The notes: a model not told the origin generated them from the sequence alone. Counted from the first letter of the stretch, positions 5,702 to 14,684 are shown. The stretch is 15,058 nt of DNA from Flavobacteriaceae bacterium UBA3179 (GCA_002364245.1 DEXR01000006.1:1-15058), one strand, 5' to 3'. A program made the numbers and translations.

Positions 5702-6907
5702 TTGAAATTCCCGCTCTACATCGCTAAGCGGTATTTATTTTCAAAAAGCAGTAATAACGCAATAAATATTATTACAGGTATTGCAGCTGTTGGTGTGGTA
5801 GTGGGTGCTATGTCTTTGTTTATTGTACTTTCCGGTTTTTCTGGATTGAAAGATTTCAGTCTTCAGTTTACTAATGTTTTTGATAGTGATTTAAAAGTAT
5901 TTCCTGAAAGCGGAAAAACAATTAATTTTTCAGAAGCTTCCGAAGAAAAACTAAGAAACATCTCAGGCATTGAAAGCTTTTCAAAAGTGATTGAAGAACG
6001 GGTTTTTCTTCAATATAAAGGTCGAAACCATATTGCCTACATTAAAGGTGTAGATGAAAACTACAATGCTGTAAACCCAACCGATAGTATTATATTTTTA
6101 AGCAAATGGTTTACAGCCGGACAACAAGAAGTGGTTATCGGCTTTAACATTGCCCATAAACTTTCCTTGGGTGTGAATGATTATACCGATTTGCTGGATA
6201 TTTACGTACCGCGCCCGGGAACTGGTCAAATTCTGGCCACCGATGTTGCAAACGCTTTTACCAAACGCAACGCCGTAGTATCTGGTATTTATGATGTAAA
6301 TGAAGAATTGAACAGCAAATATGTGTTTAGCGATATTGGTTTTGCCCGGGACTTGCTGAAATTGGACAGCACCACCGTTTCGTCCATTGAACTGAAATTG
6401 AAGCCCGGTGTTTCAGAAGAAGATATACGAAAAGAAATCCAGCCTATTTTTTCAGAAGAAGTGCTCATCAAAAACCGTATTCAGCAAAACGATGCATTGT
6501 ATAAAATGCTGAATACCGAAAACATAGCCGTGTACCTTATCTTTACATTGGTACTAATTATCGCTCTTTTTAATGTAGTTGGATCTATTATTGTGATGAT
6601 TCTCGATAAACGAAAGGACATTAAAACGCTCTATAATTTAGGAACTACCGTGAAAGATATCCGCAAGATTTTCTTTTTACAGGGAACGCTCATGACCACT
6701 TTTGGTGGGTTGTTGGGTATTGGTCTAGGTATATTATTGGTATGGGCTCAATTACAATTTGAGTTTGTCAACATTACGCAAACATTGGCCTATCCAGTAA
6801 AGTTTAAAATTATTAATGTGCTAATCGTTTTTGTTACAATTACTGTTTTAGGGATAATTGCTTCAAAAATTGCTTCGAGCAGAGTACGGAAGAAATTACT
6901 TGCCTAA
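5702..6907 (+). CDS. LolC/LolE-like ABC transporter permease (FtsX/MacB family)
   Basis: The 401-aa inner-membrane protein has the LolC/E layout. TM1 is at about 21-45, followed by a ~230-residue periplasmic domain (MacB_PCD-like, 46-272) and then three TMs at about 275-300, 325-350 and 368-390 forming the FtsX core. The conserved cytoplasmic segment between TM2 and TM3 reads LDKRKDIKTLYNLGTTVKDI, the coupling region to the ATPase. Such permeases extract lipoproteins or extrude substrates; the ATP-binding partner is not in this window, so the exact substrate is inferred. The start codon is TTG at 5702, 2 bp after the rbfA stop; no ATG occurs in frame at the expected N-terminus (KFPLYIAKRYLFSKSSNNAI). 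Its stop overlaps the dusB stop by 4 bp in convergent orientation. Confidence 0.87.
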   Translation: MKFPLYIAKRYLFSKSSNNAINIITGIAAVGVVVGAMSLFIVLSGFSGLKDFSLQFTNVFDSDLKVFPESGKTINFSEASEEKLRNISGIESFSKVIEERVFLQYKGRNHIAYIKGVDENYNAVNPTDSIIFLSKWFTAGQQEVVIGFNIAHKLSLGVNDYTDLLDIYVPRPGTGQILATDVANAFTKRNAVVSGIYDVNEELNSKYVFSDIGFARDLLKLDSTTVSSIELKLKPGVSEEDIRKEIQPIFSEEVLIKNRIQQNDALYKMLNTENIAVYLIFTLVLIIALFNVVGSIIVMILDKRKDIKTLYNLGTTVKDIRKIFFLQGTLMTTFGGLLGIGLGILLVWAQLQFEFVNITQTLAYPVKFKIINVLIVFVTITVLGIIASKIASSRVRKKLLA

Positions 6908-7896
6908 ACAAACTGGTGATCACCAAATTTTTGCAATACCTCATCAAAAGCAGCAAAAACATCAGCGCTATCGTCACTGGTCACCATTTTCATTCGGTAG
7001 GGTTTAAAGTCTGGGATACCTTTAAAATAATTGGTATAATGACGGCGGGTTTCAAAAACACCTAACTTTTCACCTTTCCAATCGATGGACATTTGCAGGT
7101 GGCGGCGAGCAGCTTCCACACGTTCTTCCATCGTTGGTGGTAATGCATGTTTGCCGGTTTTAAAATAGTGCTTAACTTCTTTAAAAAACCAAGGATAACC
7201 AATGCTTGCACGGCCTATCATCGCGCCGTCAAGACCGAATTTATCTCGCATTTCCATCGCTCTTTCTGGAGTATCGACATCACCATTTCCAAAAACTGGG
7301 ATGTGCATTCTAGGGTTGTTTTTCACCTCAGCAATAGGTTTCCAATCAGCATTACCTTTGTACATCTGTGCACGGGTGCGGCCATGAATGGAAATAGCTT
7401 GACACCCTACATCTTGTAGGCGTTCGGCTACTTCTTTTATCATAATTGTATTTTCGTCCCAACCCAAGCGGGTTTTTACAGTAACGGGTAATTTGGTATG
7501 TTTTACCATGGCTTCGGTCAATGAAACCATTAAATCAATATCCTTTAAAATGCCGGCCCCGGCGCCTTTGCTCACTACTTTTTTAACAGGACAACCAAAG
7601 TTTATGTCGATAATATCAGGGCCGCTGGCTTCTACGATTTCTACACTTTGAAGCATTGAATCCAAGTTGGCACCAAAAATCTGAATGCCCACAGGACGCT
7701 CTTTTTCATAAATATCTAGCTTCATCACGCTTTTGGCGGCATCACGTATTAACCCTTCCGAAGAAATAAATTCTGTATACACCACATCGGCTCCCTGCTC
7801 TTTACAAAGTGCACGAAAAGGTGGGTCGCTCACATCTTCCATGGGTGCGAGTAACAATGGGAAATCGCCGACGTCTATGTTTCCTATTTTTGCCAT
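6904..7896 (-). CDS. dusB: tRNA-dihydrouridine synthase, DusB-type
   Basis: Dus enzymes use FMN and NADPH to reduce specific uridines in the D-loop of tRNA. The 330-aa product has the TIM-barrel signatures in order: LLLAPMEDVSDPPFR (14-28) and DINFGCPVKKV with catalytic Cys102. TVKTRLGW (Lys141) and SIHGRTRAQMYKG (His171) bind FMN. VFGNGDVDTPE (201-211) and GAMIGRASIGYPWFF (224-238) are the phosphate-binding end of the barrel, followed by the helical C-terminal tRNA-binding domain. Length fits DusB. The start at 7896 is the first Met of the family N-terminus. Its leader contains a piece of a probable dispersed repeat. It is convergent with the permease (4-bp overlap). Confidence 0.95.
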   Translation of the reverse strand: MAKIGNIDVGDFPLLLAPMEDVSDPPFRALCKEQGADVVYTEFISSEGLIRDAAKSVMKLDIYEKERPVGIQIFGANLDSMLQSVEIVEASGPDIIDINFGCPVKKVVSKGAGAGILKDIDLMVSLTEAMVKHTKLPVTVKTRLGWDENTIMIKEVAERLQDVGCQAISIHGRTRAQMYKGNADWKPIAEVKNNPRMHIPVFGNGDVDTPERAMEMRDKFGLDGAMIGRASIGYPWFFKEVKHYFKTGKHALPPTMEERVEAARRHLQMSIDWKGEKLGVFETRRHYTNYFKGIPDFKPYRMKMVTSDDSADVFAAFDEVLQKFGDHQFV

Positions 7897-7921
7897 ACTT
7901 TGGCTCCGCTCAGCATGACAG
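7897..7921. repeat. Fragment of a Bacteroidota-type dispersed intergenic repeat
   Basis: The plus-strand core GGCTCCGCTCAGCATGACAG, directly ahead of the dusB ATG, resembles one half of the dispersed repeat familiar from flavobacterial genomes (core about GACTCCGCTCAGCATGACA). Only this copy is in the window, so the assignment relies on recalled knowledge of the family. It is more GC-rich than its surroundings. Confidence 0.5.
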
Positions 7922-7957
7922 CACGCTTGTTGCAGAAATTTTAAGTTTTTACAATTG

Positions 7958-7987
7958 CAAAATTACGGAAAATACGCTAGGAAACAA
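7958..7987 (-). promoter_or_regulatory. Promoter for dusB
   Basis: On the minus strand TTG (7985-7987), a 19-nt spacer and TAATTTTG (7958-7965) match the Bacteroidota consensus. The predicted start near 7953 gives a leader of about 55 nt that includes the repeat fragment. Confidence 0.7.
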
Positions 7988-8014
7988 TTTTGAACTAGAG
8001 AAGTGTTTCTTTTG

Positions 8015-10426
8015 TTAATTGATGCGCTGTGTCTCGTCTGTTGTTGTAGAGCGGTTATTATCGCGCAAACGGGCATTTCCAAAGTTGTATTTAAAGCCTA
8101 CTGTAAATAATCTGCTTTCAACTTGAGCTGAAAAGTAATTGTCTTGGTTATAATAGTTGGATACTTGCCTATAATTCGTTGCGGTATTGAAAATATCGTT
8201 AACGCCTGCGGTAATACTGGCGCGATTATTCCAAAAGGACTTTCTAAAAGAAATGTTTAAAAAGTAGCCATTTTTAAAAGATGTTGATCCCTGAATAAAG
8301 TTTGATAAATACTGTGATGATAAATCTGCAGTCCACGACCTATCTTTTGAAAGTGTAAAATTAGAATACACATACCCATAAAACCCAGCCGTATGGTTTT
8401 TGTAAGTTCTCGGTACACTCTCTACCGATAAAAATTCATTTTCCAAATAATAAGTAGATGTTATAACGTAAAAGTACAGCCAATCAGGCAAGTTTCTTGG
8501 GGTATATGAAATATCGAAACTATATTGAAAATCGCGCAATAAATTTGCTTCACTGTTTCGCAACGTTCTATTTTCATTGTCCTGAAAGGTGAGCGCACTT
8601 AAAGAATTGTCTATGGTCTCATAATACGCTTCAAAGTTCCACACACCTTTATAAGAGTAATTCAAAGCTATTCTATCTGAAATGGCAGGTACTAACCTCG
8701 GGTTCCCTTCATTGAAATTGTTCTCGTTTATAAAGTAACGAAAGGGGTTTAGGCTTTGATAATTGGGTCGTGAAATACTTTTGGTGTATGCGAACCCAGC
8801 GCTATGTTTTTCATTGAAATTATAATGGCCCAAAACCCTTGGGAACAGTTTAAAATAATCATCAGTATTGGTTTCGCCCAAGGTTCTCGAAAGACCTTCC
8901 ACATCGGTATATTCGCCCCGTAGCCCTACAACAAGACTAAAGTCGCCAAACGCCTGGTCAAGGTTTATATATTCAGCATAGACTTTTTCACGATAGTTAA
9001 AATCATCTGAAAGAGAAGGATTGAAATCCATACCACCCATATCGGTGTCAAAAAAATCAAGTTTGCTGTTACTGTCTATGTTACTGTATTTTACACCAGC
9101 CTCTAAGCTTCCTTTCCAGAACGAATGTGTTAAATCTGCTTGACCCGTAAAAATGTTCGTTCCTTGGTCGGCATTCGTTGAAAAACTATTTTCACGCAAT
9201 AGGCTTCCTGTTGGGTCATTGTATGTCGTGCCCACATTCTGAAGCCGTTCGTTATTATAATCGGTATAATTGGCAGAAACAGTTACATCAGAATTTTCAG
9301 CATTCAGCAACACTTTATAGTCCCCAGTTATGGAAAGCGTATGACTATCCGACTTCAAGTCGCTTAAAGTAGTAAATGTACTATCGACTGTTCTTTGGGC
9401 ATCTTGAATTACTGCAAAGCCATTATTGTCAAGGTTTTGGTTCGGGTTTATAGAAAAAGTTGTAGCCAAGCTAATGGTCTGCTTTTCATCCAACGTAAAA
9501 TCAGTAATTAAATTAGCTTGGTGGGCGTTGGTACGGGTAATTTTTTTAAAGTCGGAATTCCAAATAGAATTAGTGCTTCCATCCGGATTAAAGAAACGAG
9601 TGAAATTCTCATCTTCCTTAAGATTTTTACGCGCGTTAAAACCGTAGCTTCCGTAAAAATTAATCCAGTCATTTTTATAGAAATGTGAGGTTCCCAATCG
9701 GTATTTAGGATAAGTCCCTTGATTGTAAGAGCCATTGACCGACCCTTTATAACCAATGGAAATAGCCTTAGAGGTATTGATGTTCAGTACTGTCCCTGTG
9801 GCACCGTCATATTTTGCAGAAGGACTGGTAATGACCTCAACCGATTTAATATTTGAGGCATCGGTATTTTCAAGTAGGGAAACAACCTCAGATGAACTTA
9901 AATACACCCGCTTGTTGTTAATGTATATTTCAGGGCTTTGAAATTTAATTTGAATAGACTCACCGATTACTACTACGCCCGGTGTTTTTTTCAGTAAATC
10001 GAACGTACTGCCCACCGAAAGCGAAGTGTTTTCTACATTAAACACCAGTTTCCCCGCTGTTTTTTCAATCGTTGGTTTTTTGGCTGTGATTACTGTTTCA
10101 TCGAGGGTTTCGGTGGCTTCTTGTAAGGTAATTGTATCTATATTTTCTTCAGAAGAAACAGAAATTAATTTTTCAACTGCTTTAAAGCCTACAAAACTAA
10201 AAGTAAGTTTATAGGTTTTTGCTTCAAGACCTTTTACTAAAAAAGTTCCGTCTTCATTAGTAGTTGTCCCCTTAAAAGGTTCTGTAGCTTCTTTTTCAAA
10301 AACTAACACATTGACAAAAGAAAGCGGCTTATTTTCTGTATCAAAAACTTTTCCAGATATCGATAGTTCTTGTGCAAAAAGTGATGTAGCACAAAGTAGT
10401 AAGACTAGAAAGCACAGTCTTTTCAT
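8015..10426 (-). CDS. Outer membrane beta-barrel protein with CarboxypepD-regulatory-like domain (TonB-receptor-like)
   Basis: The 803-aa protein has a signal peptide (about 1-18, cut after SLFA). A carboxypeptidase-regulatory-like beta sandwich follows (about 21-100, ISGKVFDTENKPLSFVNV to GTFLVKGLEAKTYKLTF), then a plug-like region. That region has DETVITAKK (109-117, possible TonB-box position), TFDLLKKTPGVVV (141-153) and SVEVITSPSAKYDGATG (195-211). The rest is a long aromatic-rich barrel of alternating strands ending FTVGFKYNFGN. The pattern fits the outer-membrane beta-barrel family 3 (PF14905-like) rather than SusC. No SusD partner, transporter or sigma/anti-sigma pair is adjacent, so the substrate cannot be told. 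The ~16-residue tail after the last strand is polar. It is divergent from lepA. Confidence 0.85.
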   Translation of the reverse strand: MKRLCFLVLLLCATSLFAQELSISGKVFDTENKPLSFVNVLVFEKEATEPFKGTTTNEDGTFLVKGLEAKTYKLTFSFVGFKAVEKLISVSSEENIDTITLQEATETLDETVITAKKPTIEKTAGKLVFNVENTSLSVGSTFDLLKKTPGVVVIGESIQIKFQSPEIYINNKRVYLSSSEVVSLLENTDASNIKSVEVITSPSAKYDGATGTVLNINTSKAISIGYKGSVNGSYNQGTYPKYRLGTSHFYKNDWINFYGSYGFNARKNLKEDENFTRFFNPDGSTNSIWNSDFKKITRTNAHQANLITDFTLDEKQTISLATTFSINPNQNLDNNGFAVIQDAQRTVDSTFTTLSDLKSDSHTLSITGDYKVLLNAENSDVTVSANYTDYNNERLQNVGTTYNDPTGSLLRENSFSTNADQGTNIFTGQADLTHSFWKGSLEAGVKYSNIDSNSKLDFFDTDMGGMDFNPSLSDDFNYREKVYAEYINLDQAFGDFSLVVGLRGEYTDVEGLSRTLGETNTDDYFKLFPRVLGHYNFNEKHSAGFAYTKSISRPNYQSLNPFRYFINENNFNEGNPRLVPAISDRIALNYSYKGVWNFEAYYETIDNSLSALTFQDNENRTLRNSEANLLRDFQYSFDISYTPRNLPDWLYFYVITSTYYLENEFLSVESVPRTYKNHTAGFYGYVYSNFTLSKDRSWTADLSSQYLSNFIQGSTSFKNGYFLNISFRKSFWNNRASITAGVNDIFNTATNYRQVSNYYNQDNYFSAQVESRLFTVGFKYNFGNARLRDNNRSTTTDETQRIN

Positions 10427-10474
10427 ATTTAGAGTTTGGTTTGTTATCCTTTTTTAATGCGCTTTAAGGGGAGA

Positions 10475-10488
10475 TGAAGCAAGCTTCA
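10475..10488. promoter_or_regulatory. Palindrome in leader of the barrel-protein gene
   Basis: TGAAGC-AA-GCTTCA is a 6+2+6 perfect inverted repeat lying about 15-28 nt into the predicted leader of the outer-membrane gene. It could form a hairpin or bind a regulator; chance occurrence is not excluded. Confidence 0.25.
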
Positions 10489-10506
10489 ATTAAATACGCT
10501 GTTCTA

Positions 10507-10536
10507 CAAATATGTTAATATTATCATAAACCACAA
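10507..10536 (-). promoter_or_regulatory. Probable promoter for the barrel-protein gene
   Basis: On the minus strand TTG (10534-10536), a 19-nt spacer and CATATTTG (10507-10514) match the consensus except for the first base of the -7 box. The predicted leader is about 75 nt. Confidence 0.55.
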
Positions 10537-10597
10537 GTATTAAAGTAAATTTTTCGATGAAAAGTCTCAAATGCTTTCTTTCGTTTCAATTTAAACT

Positions 10598-10605
10598 ATA
10601 TTTGC
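10598..10605 (+). promoter_or_regulatory. -7 box of lepA promoter
   Basis: TATATTTG matches TAnnTTTG exactly, 30 bp ahead of the lepA ATG. No TTG is found at the ideal distance. The leader also holds GGAAGAAG 6 bp before the ATG, a modest purine-rich site. Confidence 0.6.
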
Positions 10606-10635
10606 AGTCAACATTTGCTACGGAAGAAGAACACT

Positions 10636-12432
10636 ATGAAGAACATTCGCAATTTTTGTATTATCGCCCATATTGACCACGGTAAGAGTACCTTGGCAGA
10701 CCGCTTACTTGATGCTACCGCAACAGTAACCTCTCGAGAAAAGCAAGAGCAGTTACTGGACAGCATGGATCTTGAGCGAGAGCGTGGTATTACCATTAAG
10801 AGCCATGCCATACAAATGGATTATGAATTTGAAGGCGAAAAATACACCCTGAATTTAATTGACACGCCAGGGCACGTAGATTTCTCATATGAAGTTTCCC
10901 GAAGTATCGCAGCTTGTGAAGGGGCTTTATTGGTGGTTGATGCTGCACAGAGTATACAAGCGCAGACCATTTCAAACTTATACTTAGCCCTGGAAAATGA
11001 TTTGGAAATCATTCCAGTGTTGAACAAAATAGATCTTCCTTCAGCAAACCCAGAAGAAGTGACCGATGATATTGTAGACCTTTTAGGTTGTGATGCTGAA
11101 GAAATTATCCCTGCCAGTGCAAAAACTGGTTTAGGTATTAATGAAATTTTAGAGGCAATTATCAAGCGAGTTCCTGCACCTAAAGGAAACCCTAACGAAT
11201 CGCTTCAAGCGTTGATTTTTGATTCTGTTTACAATCCTTTCCGCGGGGTTGAAACCTATTTTAGGGTTTTAAATGGCGAAATAAAGAAAGACCAGAACAT
11301 AAAATTTATGGCTACTGGTAAAAACTATGAAGCCAATGAAGTGGGTACCCTTAAATTAAAGCAAATGCCCAAACAAGTGATTAAAACCGGTGACGTTGGG
11401 TACTTAATAACAGGTATAAAAGATGCCCGTGAAGTAAAAGTAGGTGATACCATTACCGATGCAAAAAGCCCAACCACTAATATGATCGAGGGCTTTGAAG
11501 ACGTAAAACCTATGGTTTTTGCTGGTATTTACCCTGTTGATACCGAAGAATATGAAGAGCTTAGAAATTCTATGGAAAAACTGCAATTAAACGATGCTTC
11601 TTTGGTTTTTCAACCGGAAAGTTCGGCTGCACTTGGTTTTGGTTTCCGTTGTGGGTTTCTAGGAATGCTTCATTTAGAAATTATCCAAGAACGCTTGGAA
11701 CGCGAATTTGACATGACGGTTATAACAACCGTTCCCAATGTGTCCTACCACGCTTTTACAAATAAAGAGCCAGACGAACTGATCATGGTGAACAATCCAT
11801 CAGACTTGCCTGAACCTTCCTCTTTAAATCGTGTAGAAGAGCCTTTTATAAAAGCAACTATTATCACAAAAGCAGAATTTGTTGGTCCTGTTATGTCACT
11901 TTGTATTGAAAAGCGGGGGGAAATTGTTAACCAAACATATCTAACAACAGAACGCGTTGAGCTTTCTTTCGATATGCCCTTGGCCGAAATAGTTTTCGAT
12001 TTTTACGATCGTTTAAAGACTGTTTCTAGAGGATATGCTTCATTCGATTATGCCCCAATTGGGATGCGCGAATCGCATTTGGTTAAAGTAGATGTACTAT
12101 TAAACGGAAACACTGTAGATGCTCTTTCTGCACTTTTACACCGTGATAATGCTTACGATATTGGAAAACGTATGTGTGAAAAGTTGAAAGAACTAATACC
12201 AAGACAACAGTTCGATATCCCTATTCAAGCAGCTATTGGCTCTAAAATTATTTCTAGGGAAACTGTAAAAGCACTTCGAAAAGATGTAACTGCAAAATGT
12301 TACGGAGGTGATATTTCCCGTAAAAGAAAGTTATTGGAAAAGCAGAAAAAAGGTAAAAAGCGTATGCGCGCCGTTGGTAATGTTGAAATACCACAGGAAG
12401 CATTTATGGCGGTGTTAAAGCTGAATGATTAA
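10636..12432 (+). CDS. lepA: Elongation factor 4 (LepA GTPase)
   Basis: LepA is a ribosome-binding translational GTPase involved in initiation/30S biogenesis and back-translocation. The 598-aa length is exactly the family norm. G motifs are visible: G1 AHIDHGKST (11-19), G2 within RERGITIKS (48-56), G3 DTPGH (76-80), G4 NKID (130-133) and G5 SAK (161-163). Domain II, the EF-G-like domains III and V ([17 protein letters not shown] is diagnostic of LepA) and the C-terminal domain ([20 protein letters not shown]) follow. The start at 10636 gives the canonical [18 protein letters not shown]; the open frame upstream to a TTG at 10615 is rejected. It ends 8 bp from an opposing lipoprotein gene, with no terminator hairpin seen between them. 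Confidence 0.98.
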   Translation: MKNIRNFCIIAHIDHGKSTLADRLLDATATVTSREKQEQLLDSMDLERERGITIKSHAIQMDYEFEGEKYTLNLIDTPGHVDFSYEVSRSIAACEGALLVVDAAQSIQAQTISNLYLALENDLEIIPVLNKIDLPSANPEEVTDDIVDLLGCDAEEIIPASAKTGLGINEILEAIIKRVPAPKGNPNESLQALIFDSVYNPFRGVETYFRVLNGEIKKDQNIKFMATGKNYEANEVGTLKLKQMPKQVIKTGDVGYLITGIKDAREVKVGDTITDAKSPTTNMIEGFEDVKPMVFAGIYPVDTEEYEELRNSMEKLQLNDASLVFQPESSAALGFGFRCGFLGMLHLEIIQERLEREFDMTVITTVPNVSYHAFTNKEPDELIMVNNPSDLPEPSSLNRVEEPFIKATIITKAEFVGPVMSLCIEKRGEIVNQTYLTTERVELSFDMPLAEIVFDFYDRLKTVSRGYASFDYAPIGMRESHLVKVDVLLNGNTVDALSALLHRDNAYDIGKRMCEKLKELIPRQQFDIPIQAAIGSKIISRETVKALRKDVTAKCYGGDISRKRKLLEKQKKGKKRMRAVGNVEIPQEAFMAVLKLND

Positions 12433-12440
12433 ACAAACTA

Positions 12441-12677
12441 TCATCCGCCTCCACAAGTAACGCCAGCTTCTTCTAAACCAGCTATGTAAACATCATAATC
12501 AGTATCCGTATTTTCACCGTTCACGGTAGCATTGTCATTTTGGTCGCGGCAAACTTCAAAAGCGGTGGTTTCGGGAGAATTGCAGGTTACGCAAGAAATG
12601 GAAGTATCGTCTTCGCAAGAAAAAAGAAATAAAATTGAAAATACCGCTAGTGGTTTCAGGAATATATCTTTTTTCAT
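12441..12677 (-). CDS. Small Cys-containing lipoprotein
   Basis: The 78-aa product begins MKKDIFLKPLAVFSILF and has a lipobox FLFSC with Cys21 as the predicted lipid-modified residue, so it is likely anchored in a membrane. The mature part (about 58 residues) is acidic and has four cysteines: the CVTC pair (29, 32), Cys43 in FEVCRDQ and Cys75 in VTCGGG at the very C-terminus. The layout suggests two disulfides or a small metal site. Similar short CxxC...VC...C lipoproteins occur in flavobacteria without known function. It lies 42 bp downstream of the antiporter gene on the same strand and may be co-transcribed; no exact TAnnTTTG box is present in the gap (nearest is TATGTTTC). Confidence 0.75.
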   Translation of the reverse strand: MKKDIFLKPLAVFSILFLFSCEDDTSISCVTCNSPETTAFEVCRDQNDNATVNGENTDTDYDVYIAGLEEAGVTCGGG

Positions 12678-12719
12678 AACGAAGAAACTTTATTGAAAAA
12701 CGGAAACATACTTGTTTTA

Positions 12720-14594
12720 TTATGAGTTTTCATCTTGTATGGTATCCTCTTCCTCTTTGGTGGCGTTTACAACATCTTCAAAATCGATTGGTTTTCCAAG
12801 ATATACCAATTGACTGCCTTCTGTAATTTCCATTTCTTGAGGGTTTTCAATGAGGTCTATATGGTTTTCATCGTTTTTCACAAAGAGGGCAACTGCATTT
12901 TCTTCCTCTTCAATATACCCTAGCAATTTCATAAACTTAGATTGTGTGTCTATTGGCAACTCTTGTATAGAAGGGAAGTCACGGGCCACTTCAGTAAAGC
13001 GCACATAATCATGGGTGGTTGAAAAAAGCTCTTCTGAAGAAAGGGTGTTTTTTATTTTTCTTTCTTCAGAATTCATTAATCTAAATGATCCATTTTCACC
13101 AAAAATATCCCCATATCTTGAAATAGCTTGTTTATTAATTTCGTCATTACCTGTCATTGCTAATAGATAACCTACATCGTTCAATTCGATATTATCTGAA
13201 AGATCATCCGAATAAATATTTCCATTGATGGCCTCAAGTCCTAACTCTCTAGCTTTTTCAATATTTAAGCGGTTGGTGTCGACCAATACCACGTGACGAT
13301 TATTTTTCTGAAGATACGTTCCAATTAGCCTAGAAACTTTTGAAGCGCCTACAATCATAATTCCTTCCGAAGTTTTTAAGAAAACCCCAACTGCCGAAGC
13401 AAAGAATCGAGCTGAAGCTGCATTTAATAAAACCGTAACGAGTACTACTGCAAAAACTAATGGTGTAATGTATTCGGCCCCAGGAACACCTTCATTTACT
13501 AATTTAGTACCAAAAAGCGATGCAATACCGGCAGCAACAATACCACGTGGGCCTACCCAACTAATAAACAGTTTTTCATTTATTTTTAAACTGGATCCTG
13601 TAGTACTCAAAAATACCGCTAGCGGCCGAAGTACAAAAATGATAATGGCTAGTAAAATGCCTGTTTTCCAGTTGTAAACCAATAAAAGATCTTCTAAGCT
13701 AATATTGGCTGCCAGTAGTATAAATAGAATAGAAATTAATAATACGCTTAACGATTCTTTAAAATAAAGGAGTTCTTTAAGGCTTGGCAAATCGCTATTT
13801 CCTAAATACATTCCCATTACTACCACTGCCAGTAAGCCTGATTCGTGAGCAAATTGATCGCTCAAAACAAAAATCATTAACACCATAGAAAGCGAAACTA
13901 CATTTAAGAGATAATGCGGAATAAACTTTCTTTTAATTAAAAAATACAGCGCGTAACCTGCTGAAATTCCGAAAGAAAAACCTATCAAAATAATTTTAGC
14001 AAACTCTATCAAAGCCTGTTTGGTATAGCCCGCATCGCCCTCTACACTAATAAACTCAAACACTAAAACTGCAACCAAAGCACCAATAGGATCTATTAAA
14101 ATTCCTTCCCATTTTAAGACGGCAGAAACATGCTTTTTAAGTGGAATATTTCTAAGAATTGGTGTAATTACCGTAGGACCGGTCACAATAATTAATGCTG
14201 AAAAAAGGAACGAAATTCGCCAATCAAGACCAAACACATAGTGTGCGGCTACACCAGCACCTATAAATGTTACGGTAGAACCAAGGCTTATTAACTTCCC
14301 GATTACGCCACCTACTTTGGTTATTTCACCACGCCTTAAGGTCAGTCCTCCCTCAAAAAGAATAATACCGATAGCTAACGAAACAAAGTAAAAAAGGTTT
14401 TCCCCTGGAAAGAGTCCTTTTTCACCATTGTAAATAGGCTGTATCCACTGTTGACCATCTTCAGATAGTAATGTGGAAATTGGGCCTACAAATAAGCCTA
14501 TAAGTATTAACGGTAAAATAGCAGGAATTTTAAATTTCCAAGCAACCCATTGTGCTAAAATTCCTAAAACGATAATTCCTGCTAATTCAACCAT
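12720..14594 (-). CDS. CPA1-type cation:proton antiporter with C-terminal RCK domain
   Basis: This 624-aa inner-membrane protein exchanges Na+ or K+ for H+. Residues 1-400 form a hydrophobic antiporter domain of about 12-13 helices with family motifs FEGGLTLRRGEI (80-91), GPTVITPILRN (139-149), WEGILIDPIGA (162-172, ion-site Asp168) and WVGPRGIVAAGIASL (346-360). Residues 411-515 look like a TrkA-N/RCK nucleotide-binding domain (GIMIVGASKVSRLIG; VVLVDTN with Asp439 ending strand 2). About 543-603 resembles a TrkA-C-like lobe (SQLVYLGKPIDF). The glycine loop is degenerate (GASKVS instead of GxGxxG), so nucleotide binding is uncertain. The tail is acidic. Its leader contains a CTTTTGA / TCAAAAG hairpin (14621-14640); the promoter is not clear, and the best -7 is AATATTTG at 14664-14671. 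The ion transported cannot be decided from sequence. Confidence 0.88.
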   Translation of the reverse strand: MVELAGIIVLGILAQWVAWKFKIPAILPLILIGLFVGPISTLLSEDGQQWIQPIYNGEKGLFPGENLFYFVSLAIGIILFEGGLTLRRGEITKVGGVIGKLISLGSTVTFIGAGVAAHYVFGLDWRISFLFSALIIVTGPTVITPILRNIPLKKHVSAVLKWEGILIDPIGALVAVLVFEFISVEGDAGYTKQALIEFAKIILIGFSFGISAGYALYFLIKRKFIPHYLLNVVSLSMVLMIFVLSDQFAHESGLLAVVVMGMYLGNSDLPSLKELLYFKESLSVLLISILFILLAANISLEDLLLVYNWKTGILLAIIIFVLRPLAVFLSTTGSSLKINEKLFISWVGPRGIVAAGIASLFGTKLVNEGVPGAEYITPLVFAVVLVTVLLNAASARFFASAVGVFLKTSEGIMIVGASKVSRLIGTYLQKNNRHVVLVDTNRLNIEKARELGLEAINGNIYSDDLSDNIELNDVGYLLAMTGNDEINKQAISRYGDIFGENGSFRLMNSEERKIKNTLSSEELFSTTHDYVRFTEVARDFPSIQELPIDTQSKFMKLLGYIEEEENAVALFVKNDENHIDLIENPQEMEITEGSQLVYLGKPIDFEDVVNATKEEEDTIQDENS

Positions 14595-14684
14595 ATAATT
14601 CCTTTTTTGTAAAATAAGCTCTTTTGAAATTTCTCAAAAGCTAACTTTTTGTTAAAAATAATACAAATATTTCGGTCTGCACCC

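Noticed and set aside
10615..10635. Upstream TTG start for lepA
   Set aside because: The ATG at 10636 gives the canonical N-terminus and exact family length; the purine-rich site lies just before it.
10821..11165. 114-aa minus-strand open frame inside lepA
   Set aside because: It is antisense to the highly conserved GTPase domain and has no promoter or recognisable features, so it is a shadow of the coding strand.
14621..14640. CTTTTGA / TCAAAAG repeat as a terminator
   Set aside because: Few GC pairs and no T run directly after it on either strand; it lies in the antiporter leader and is noted there only as a possible hairpin.
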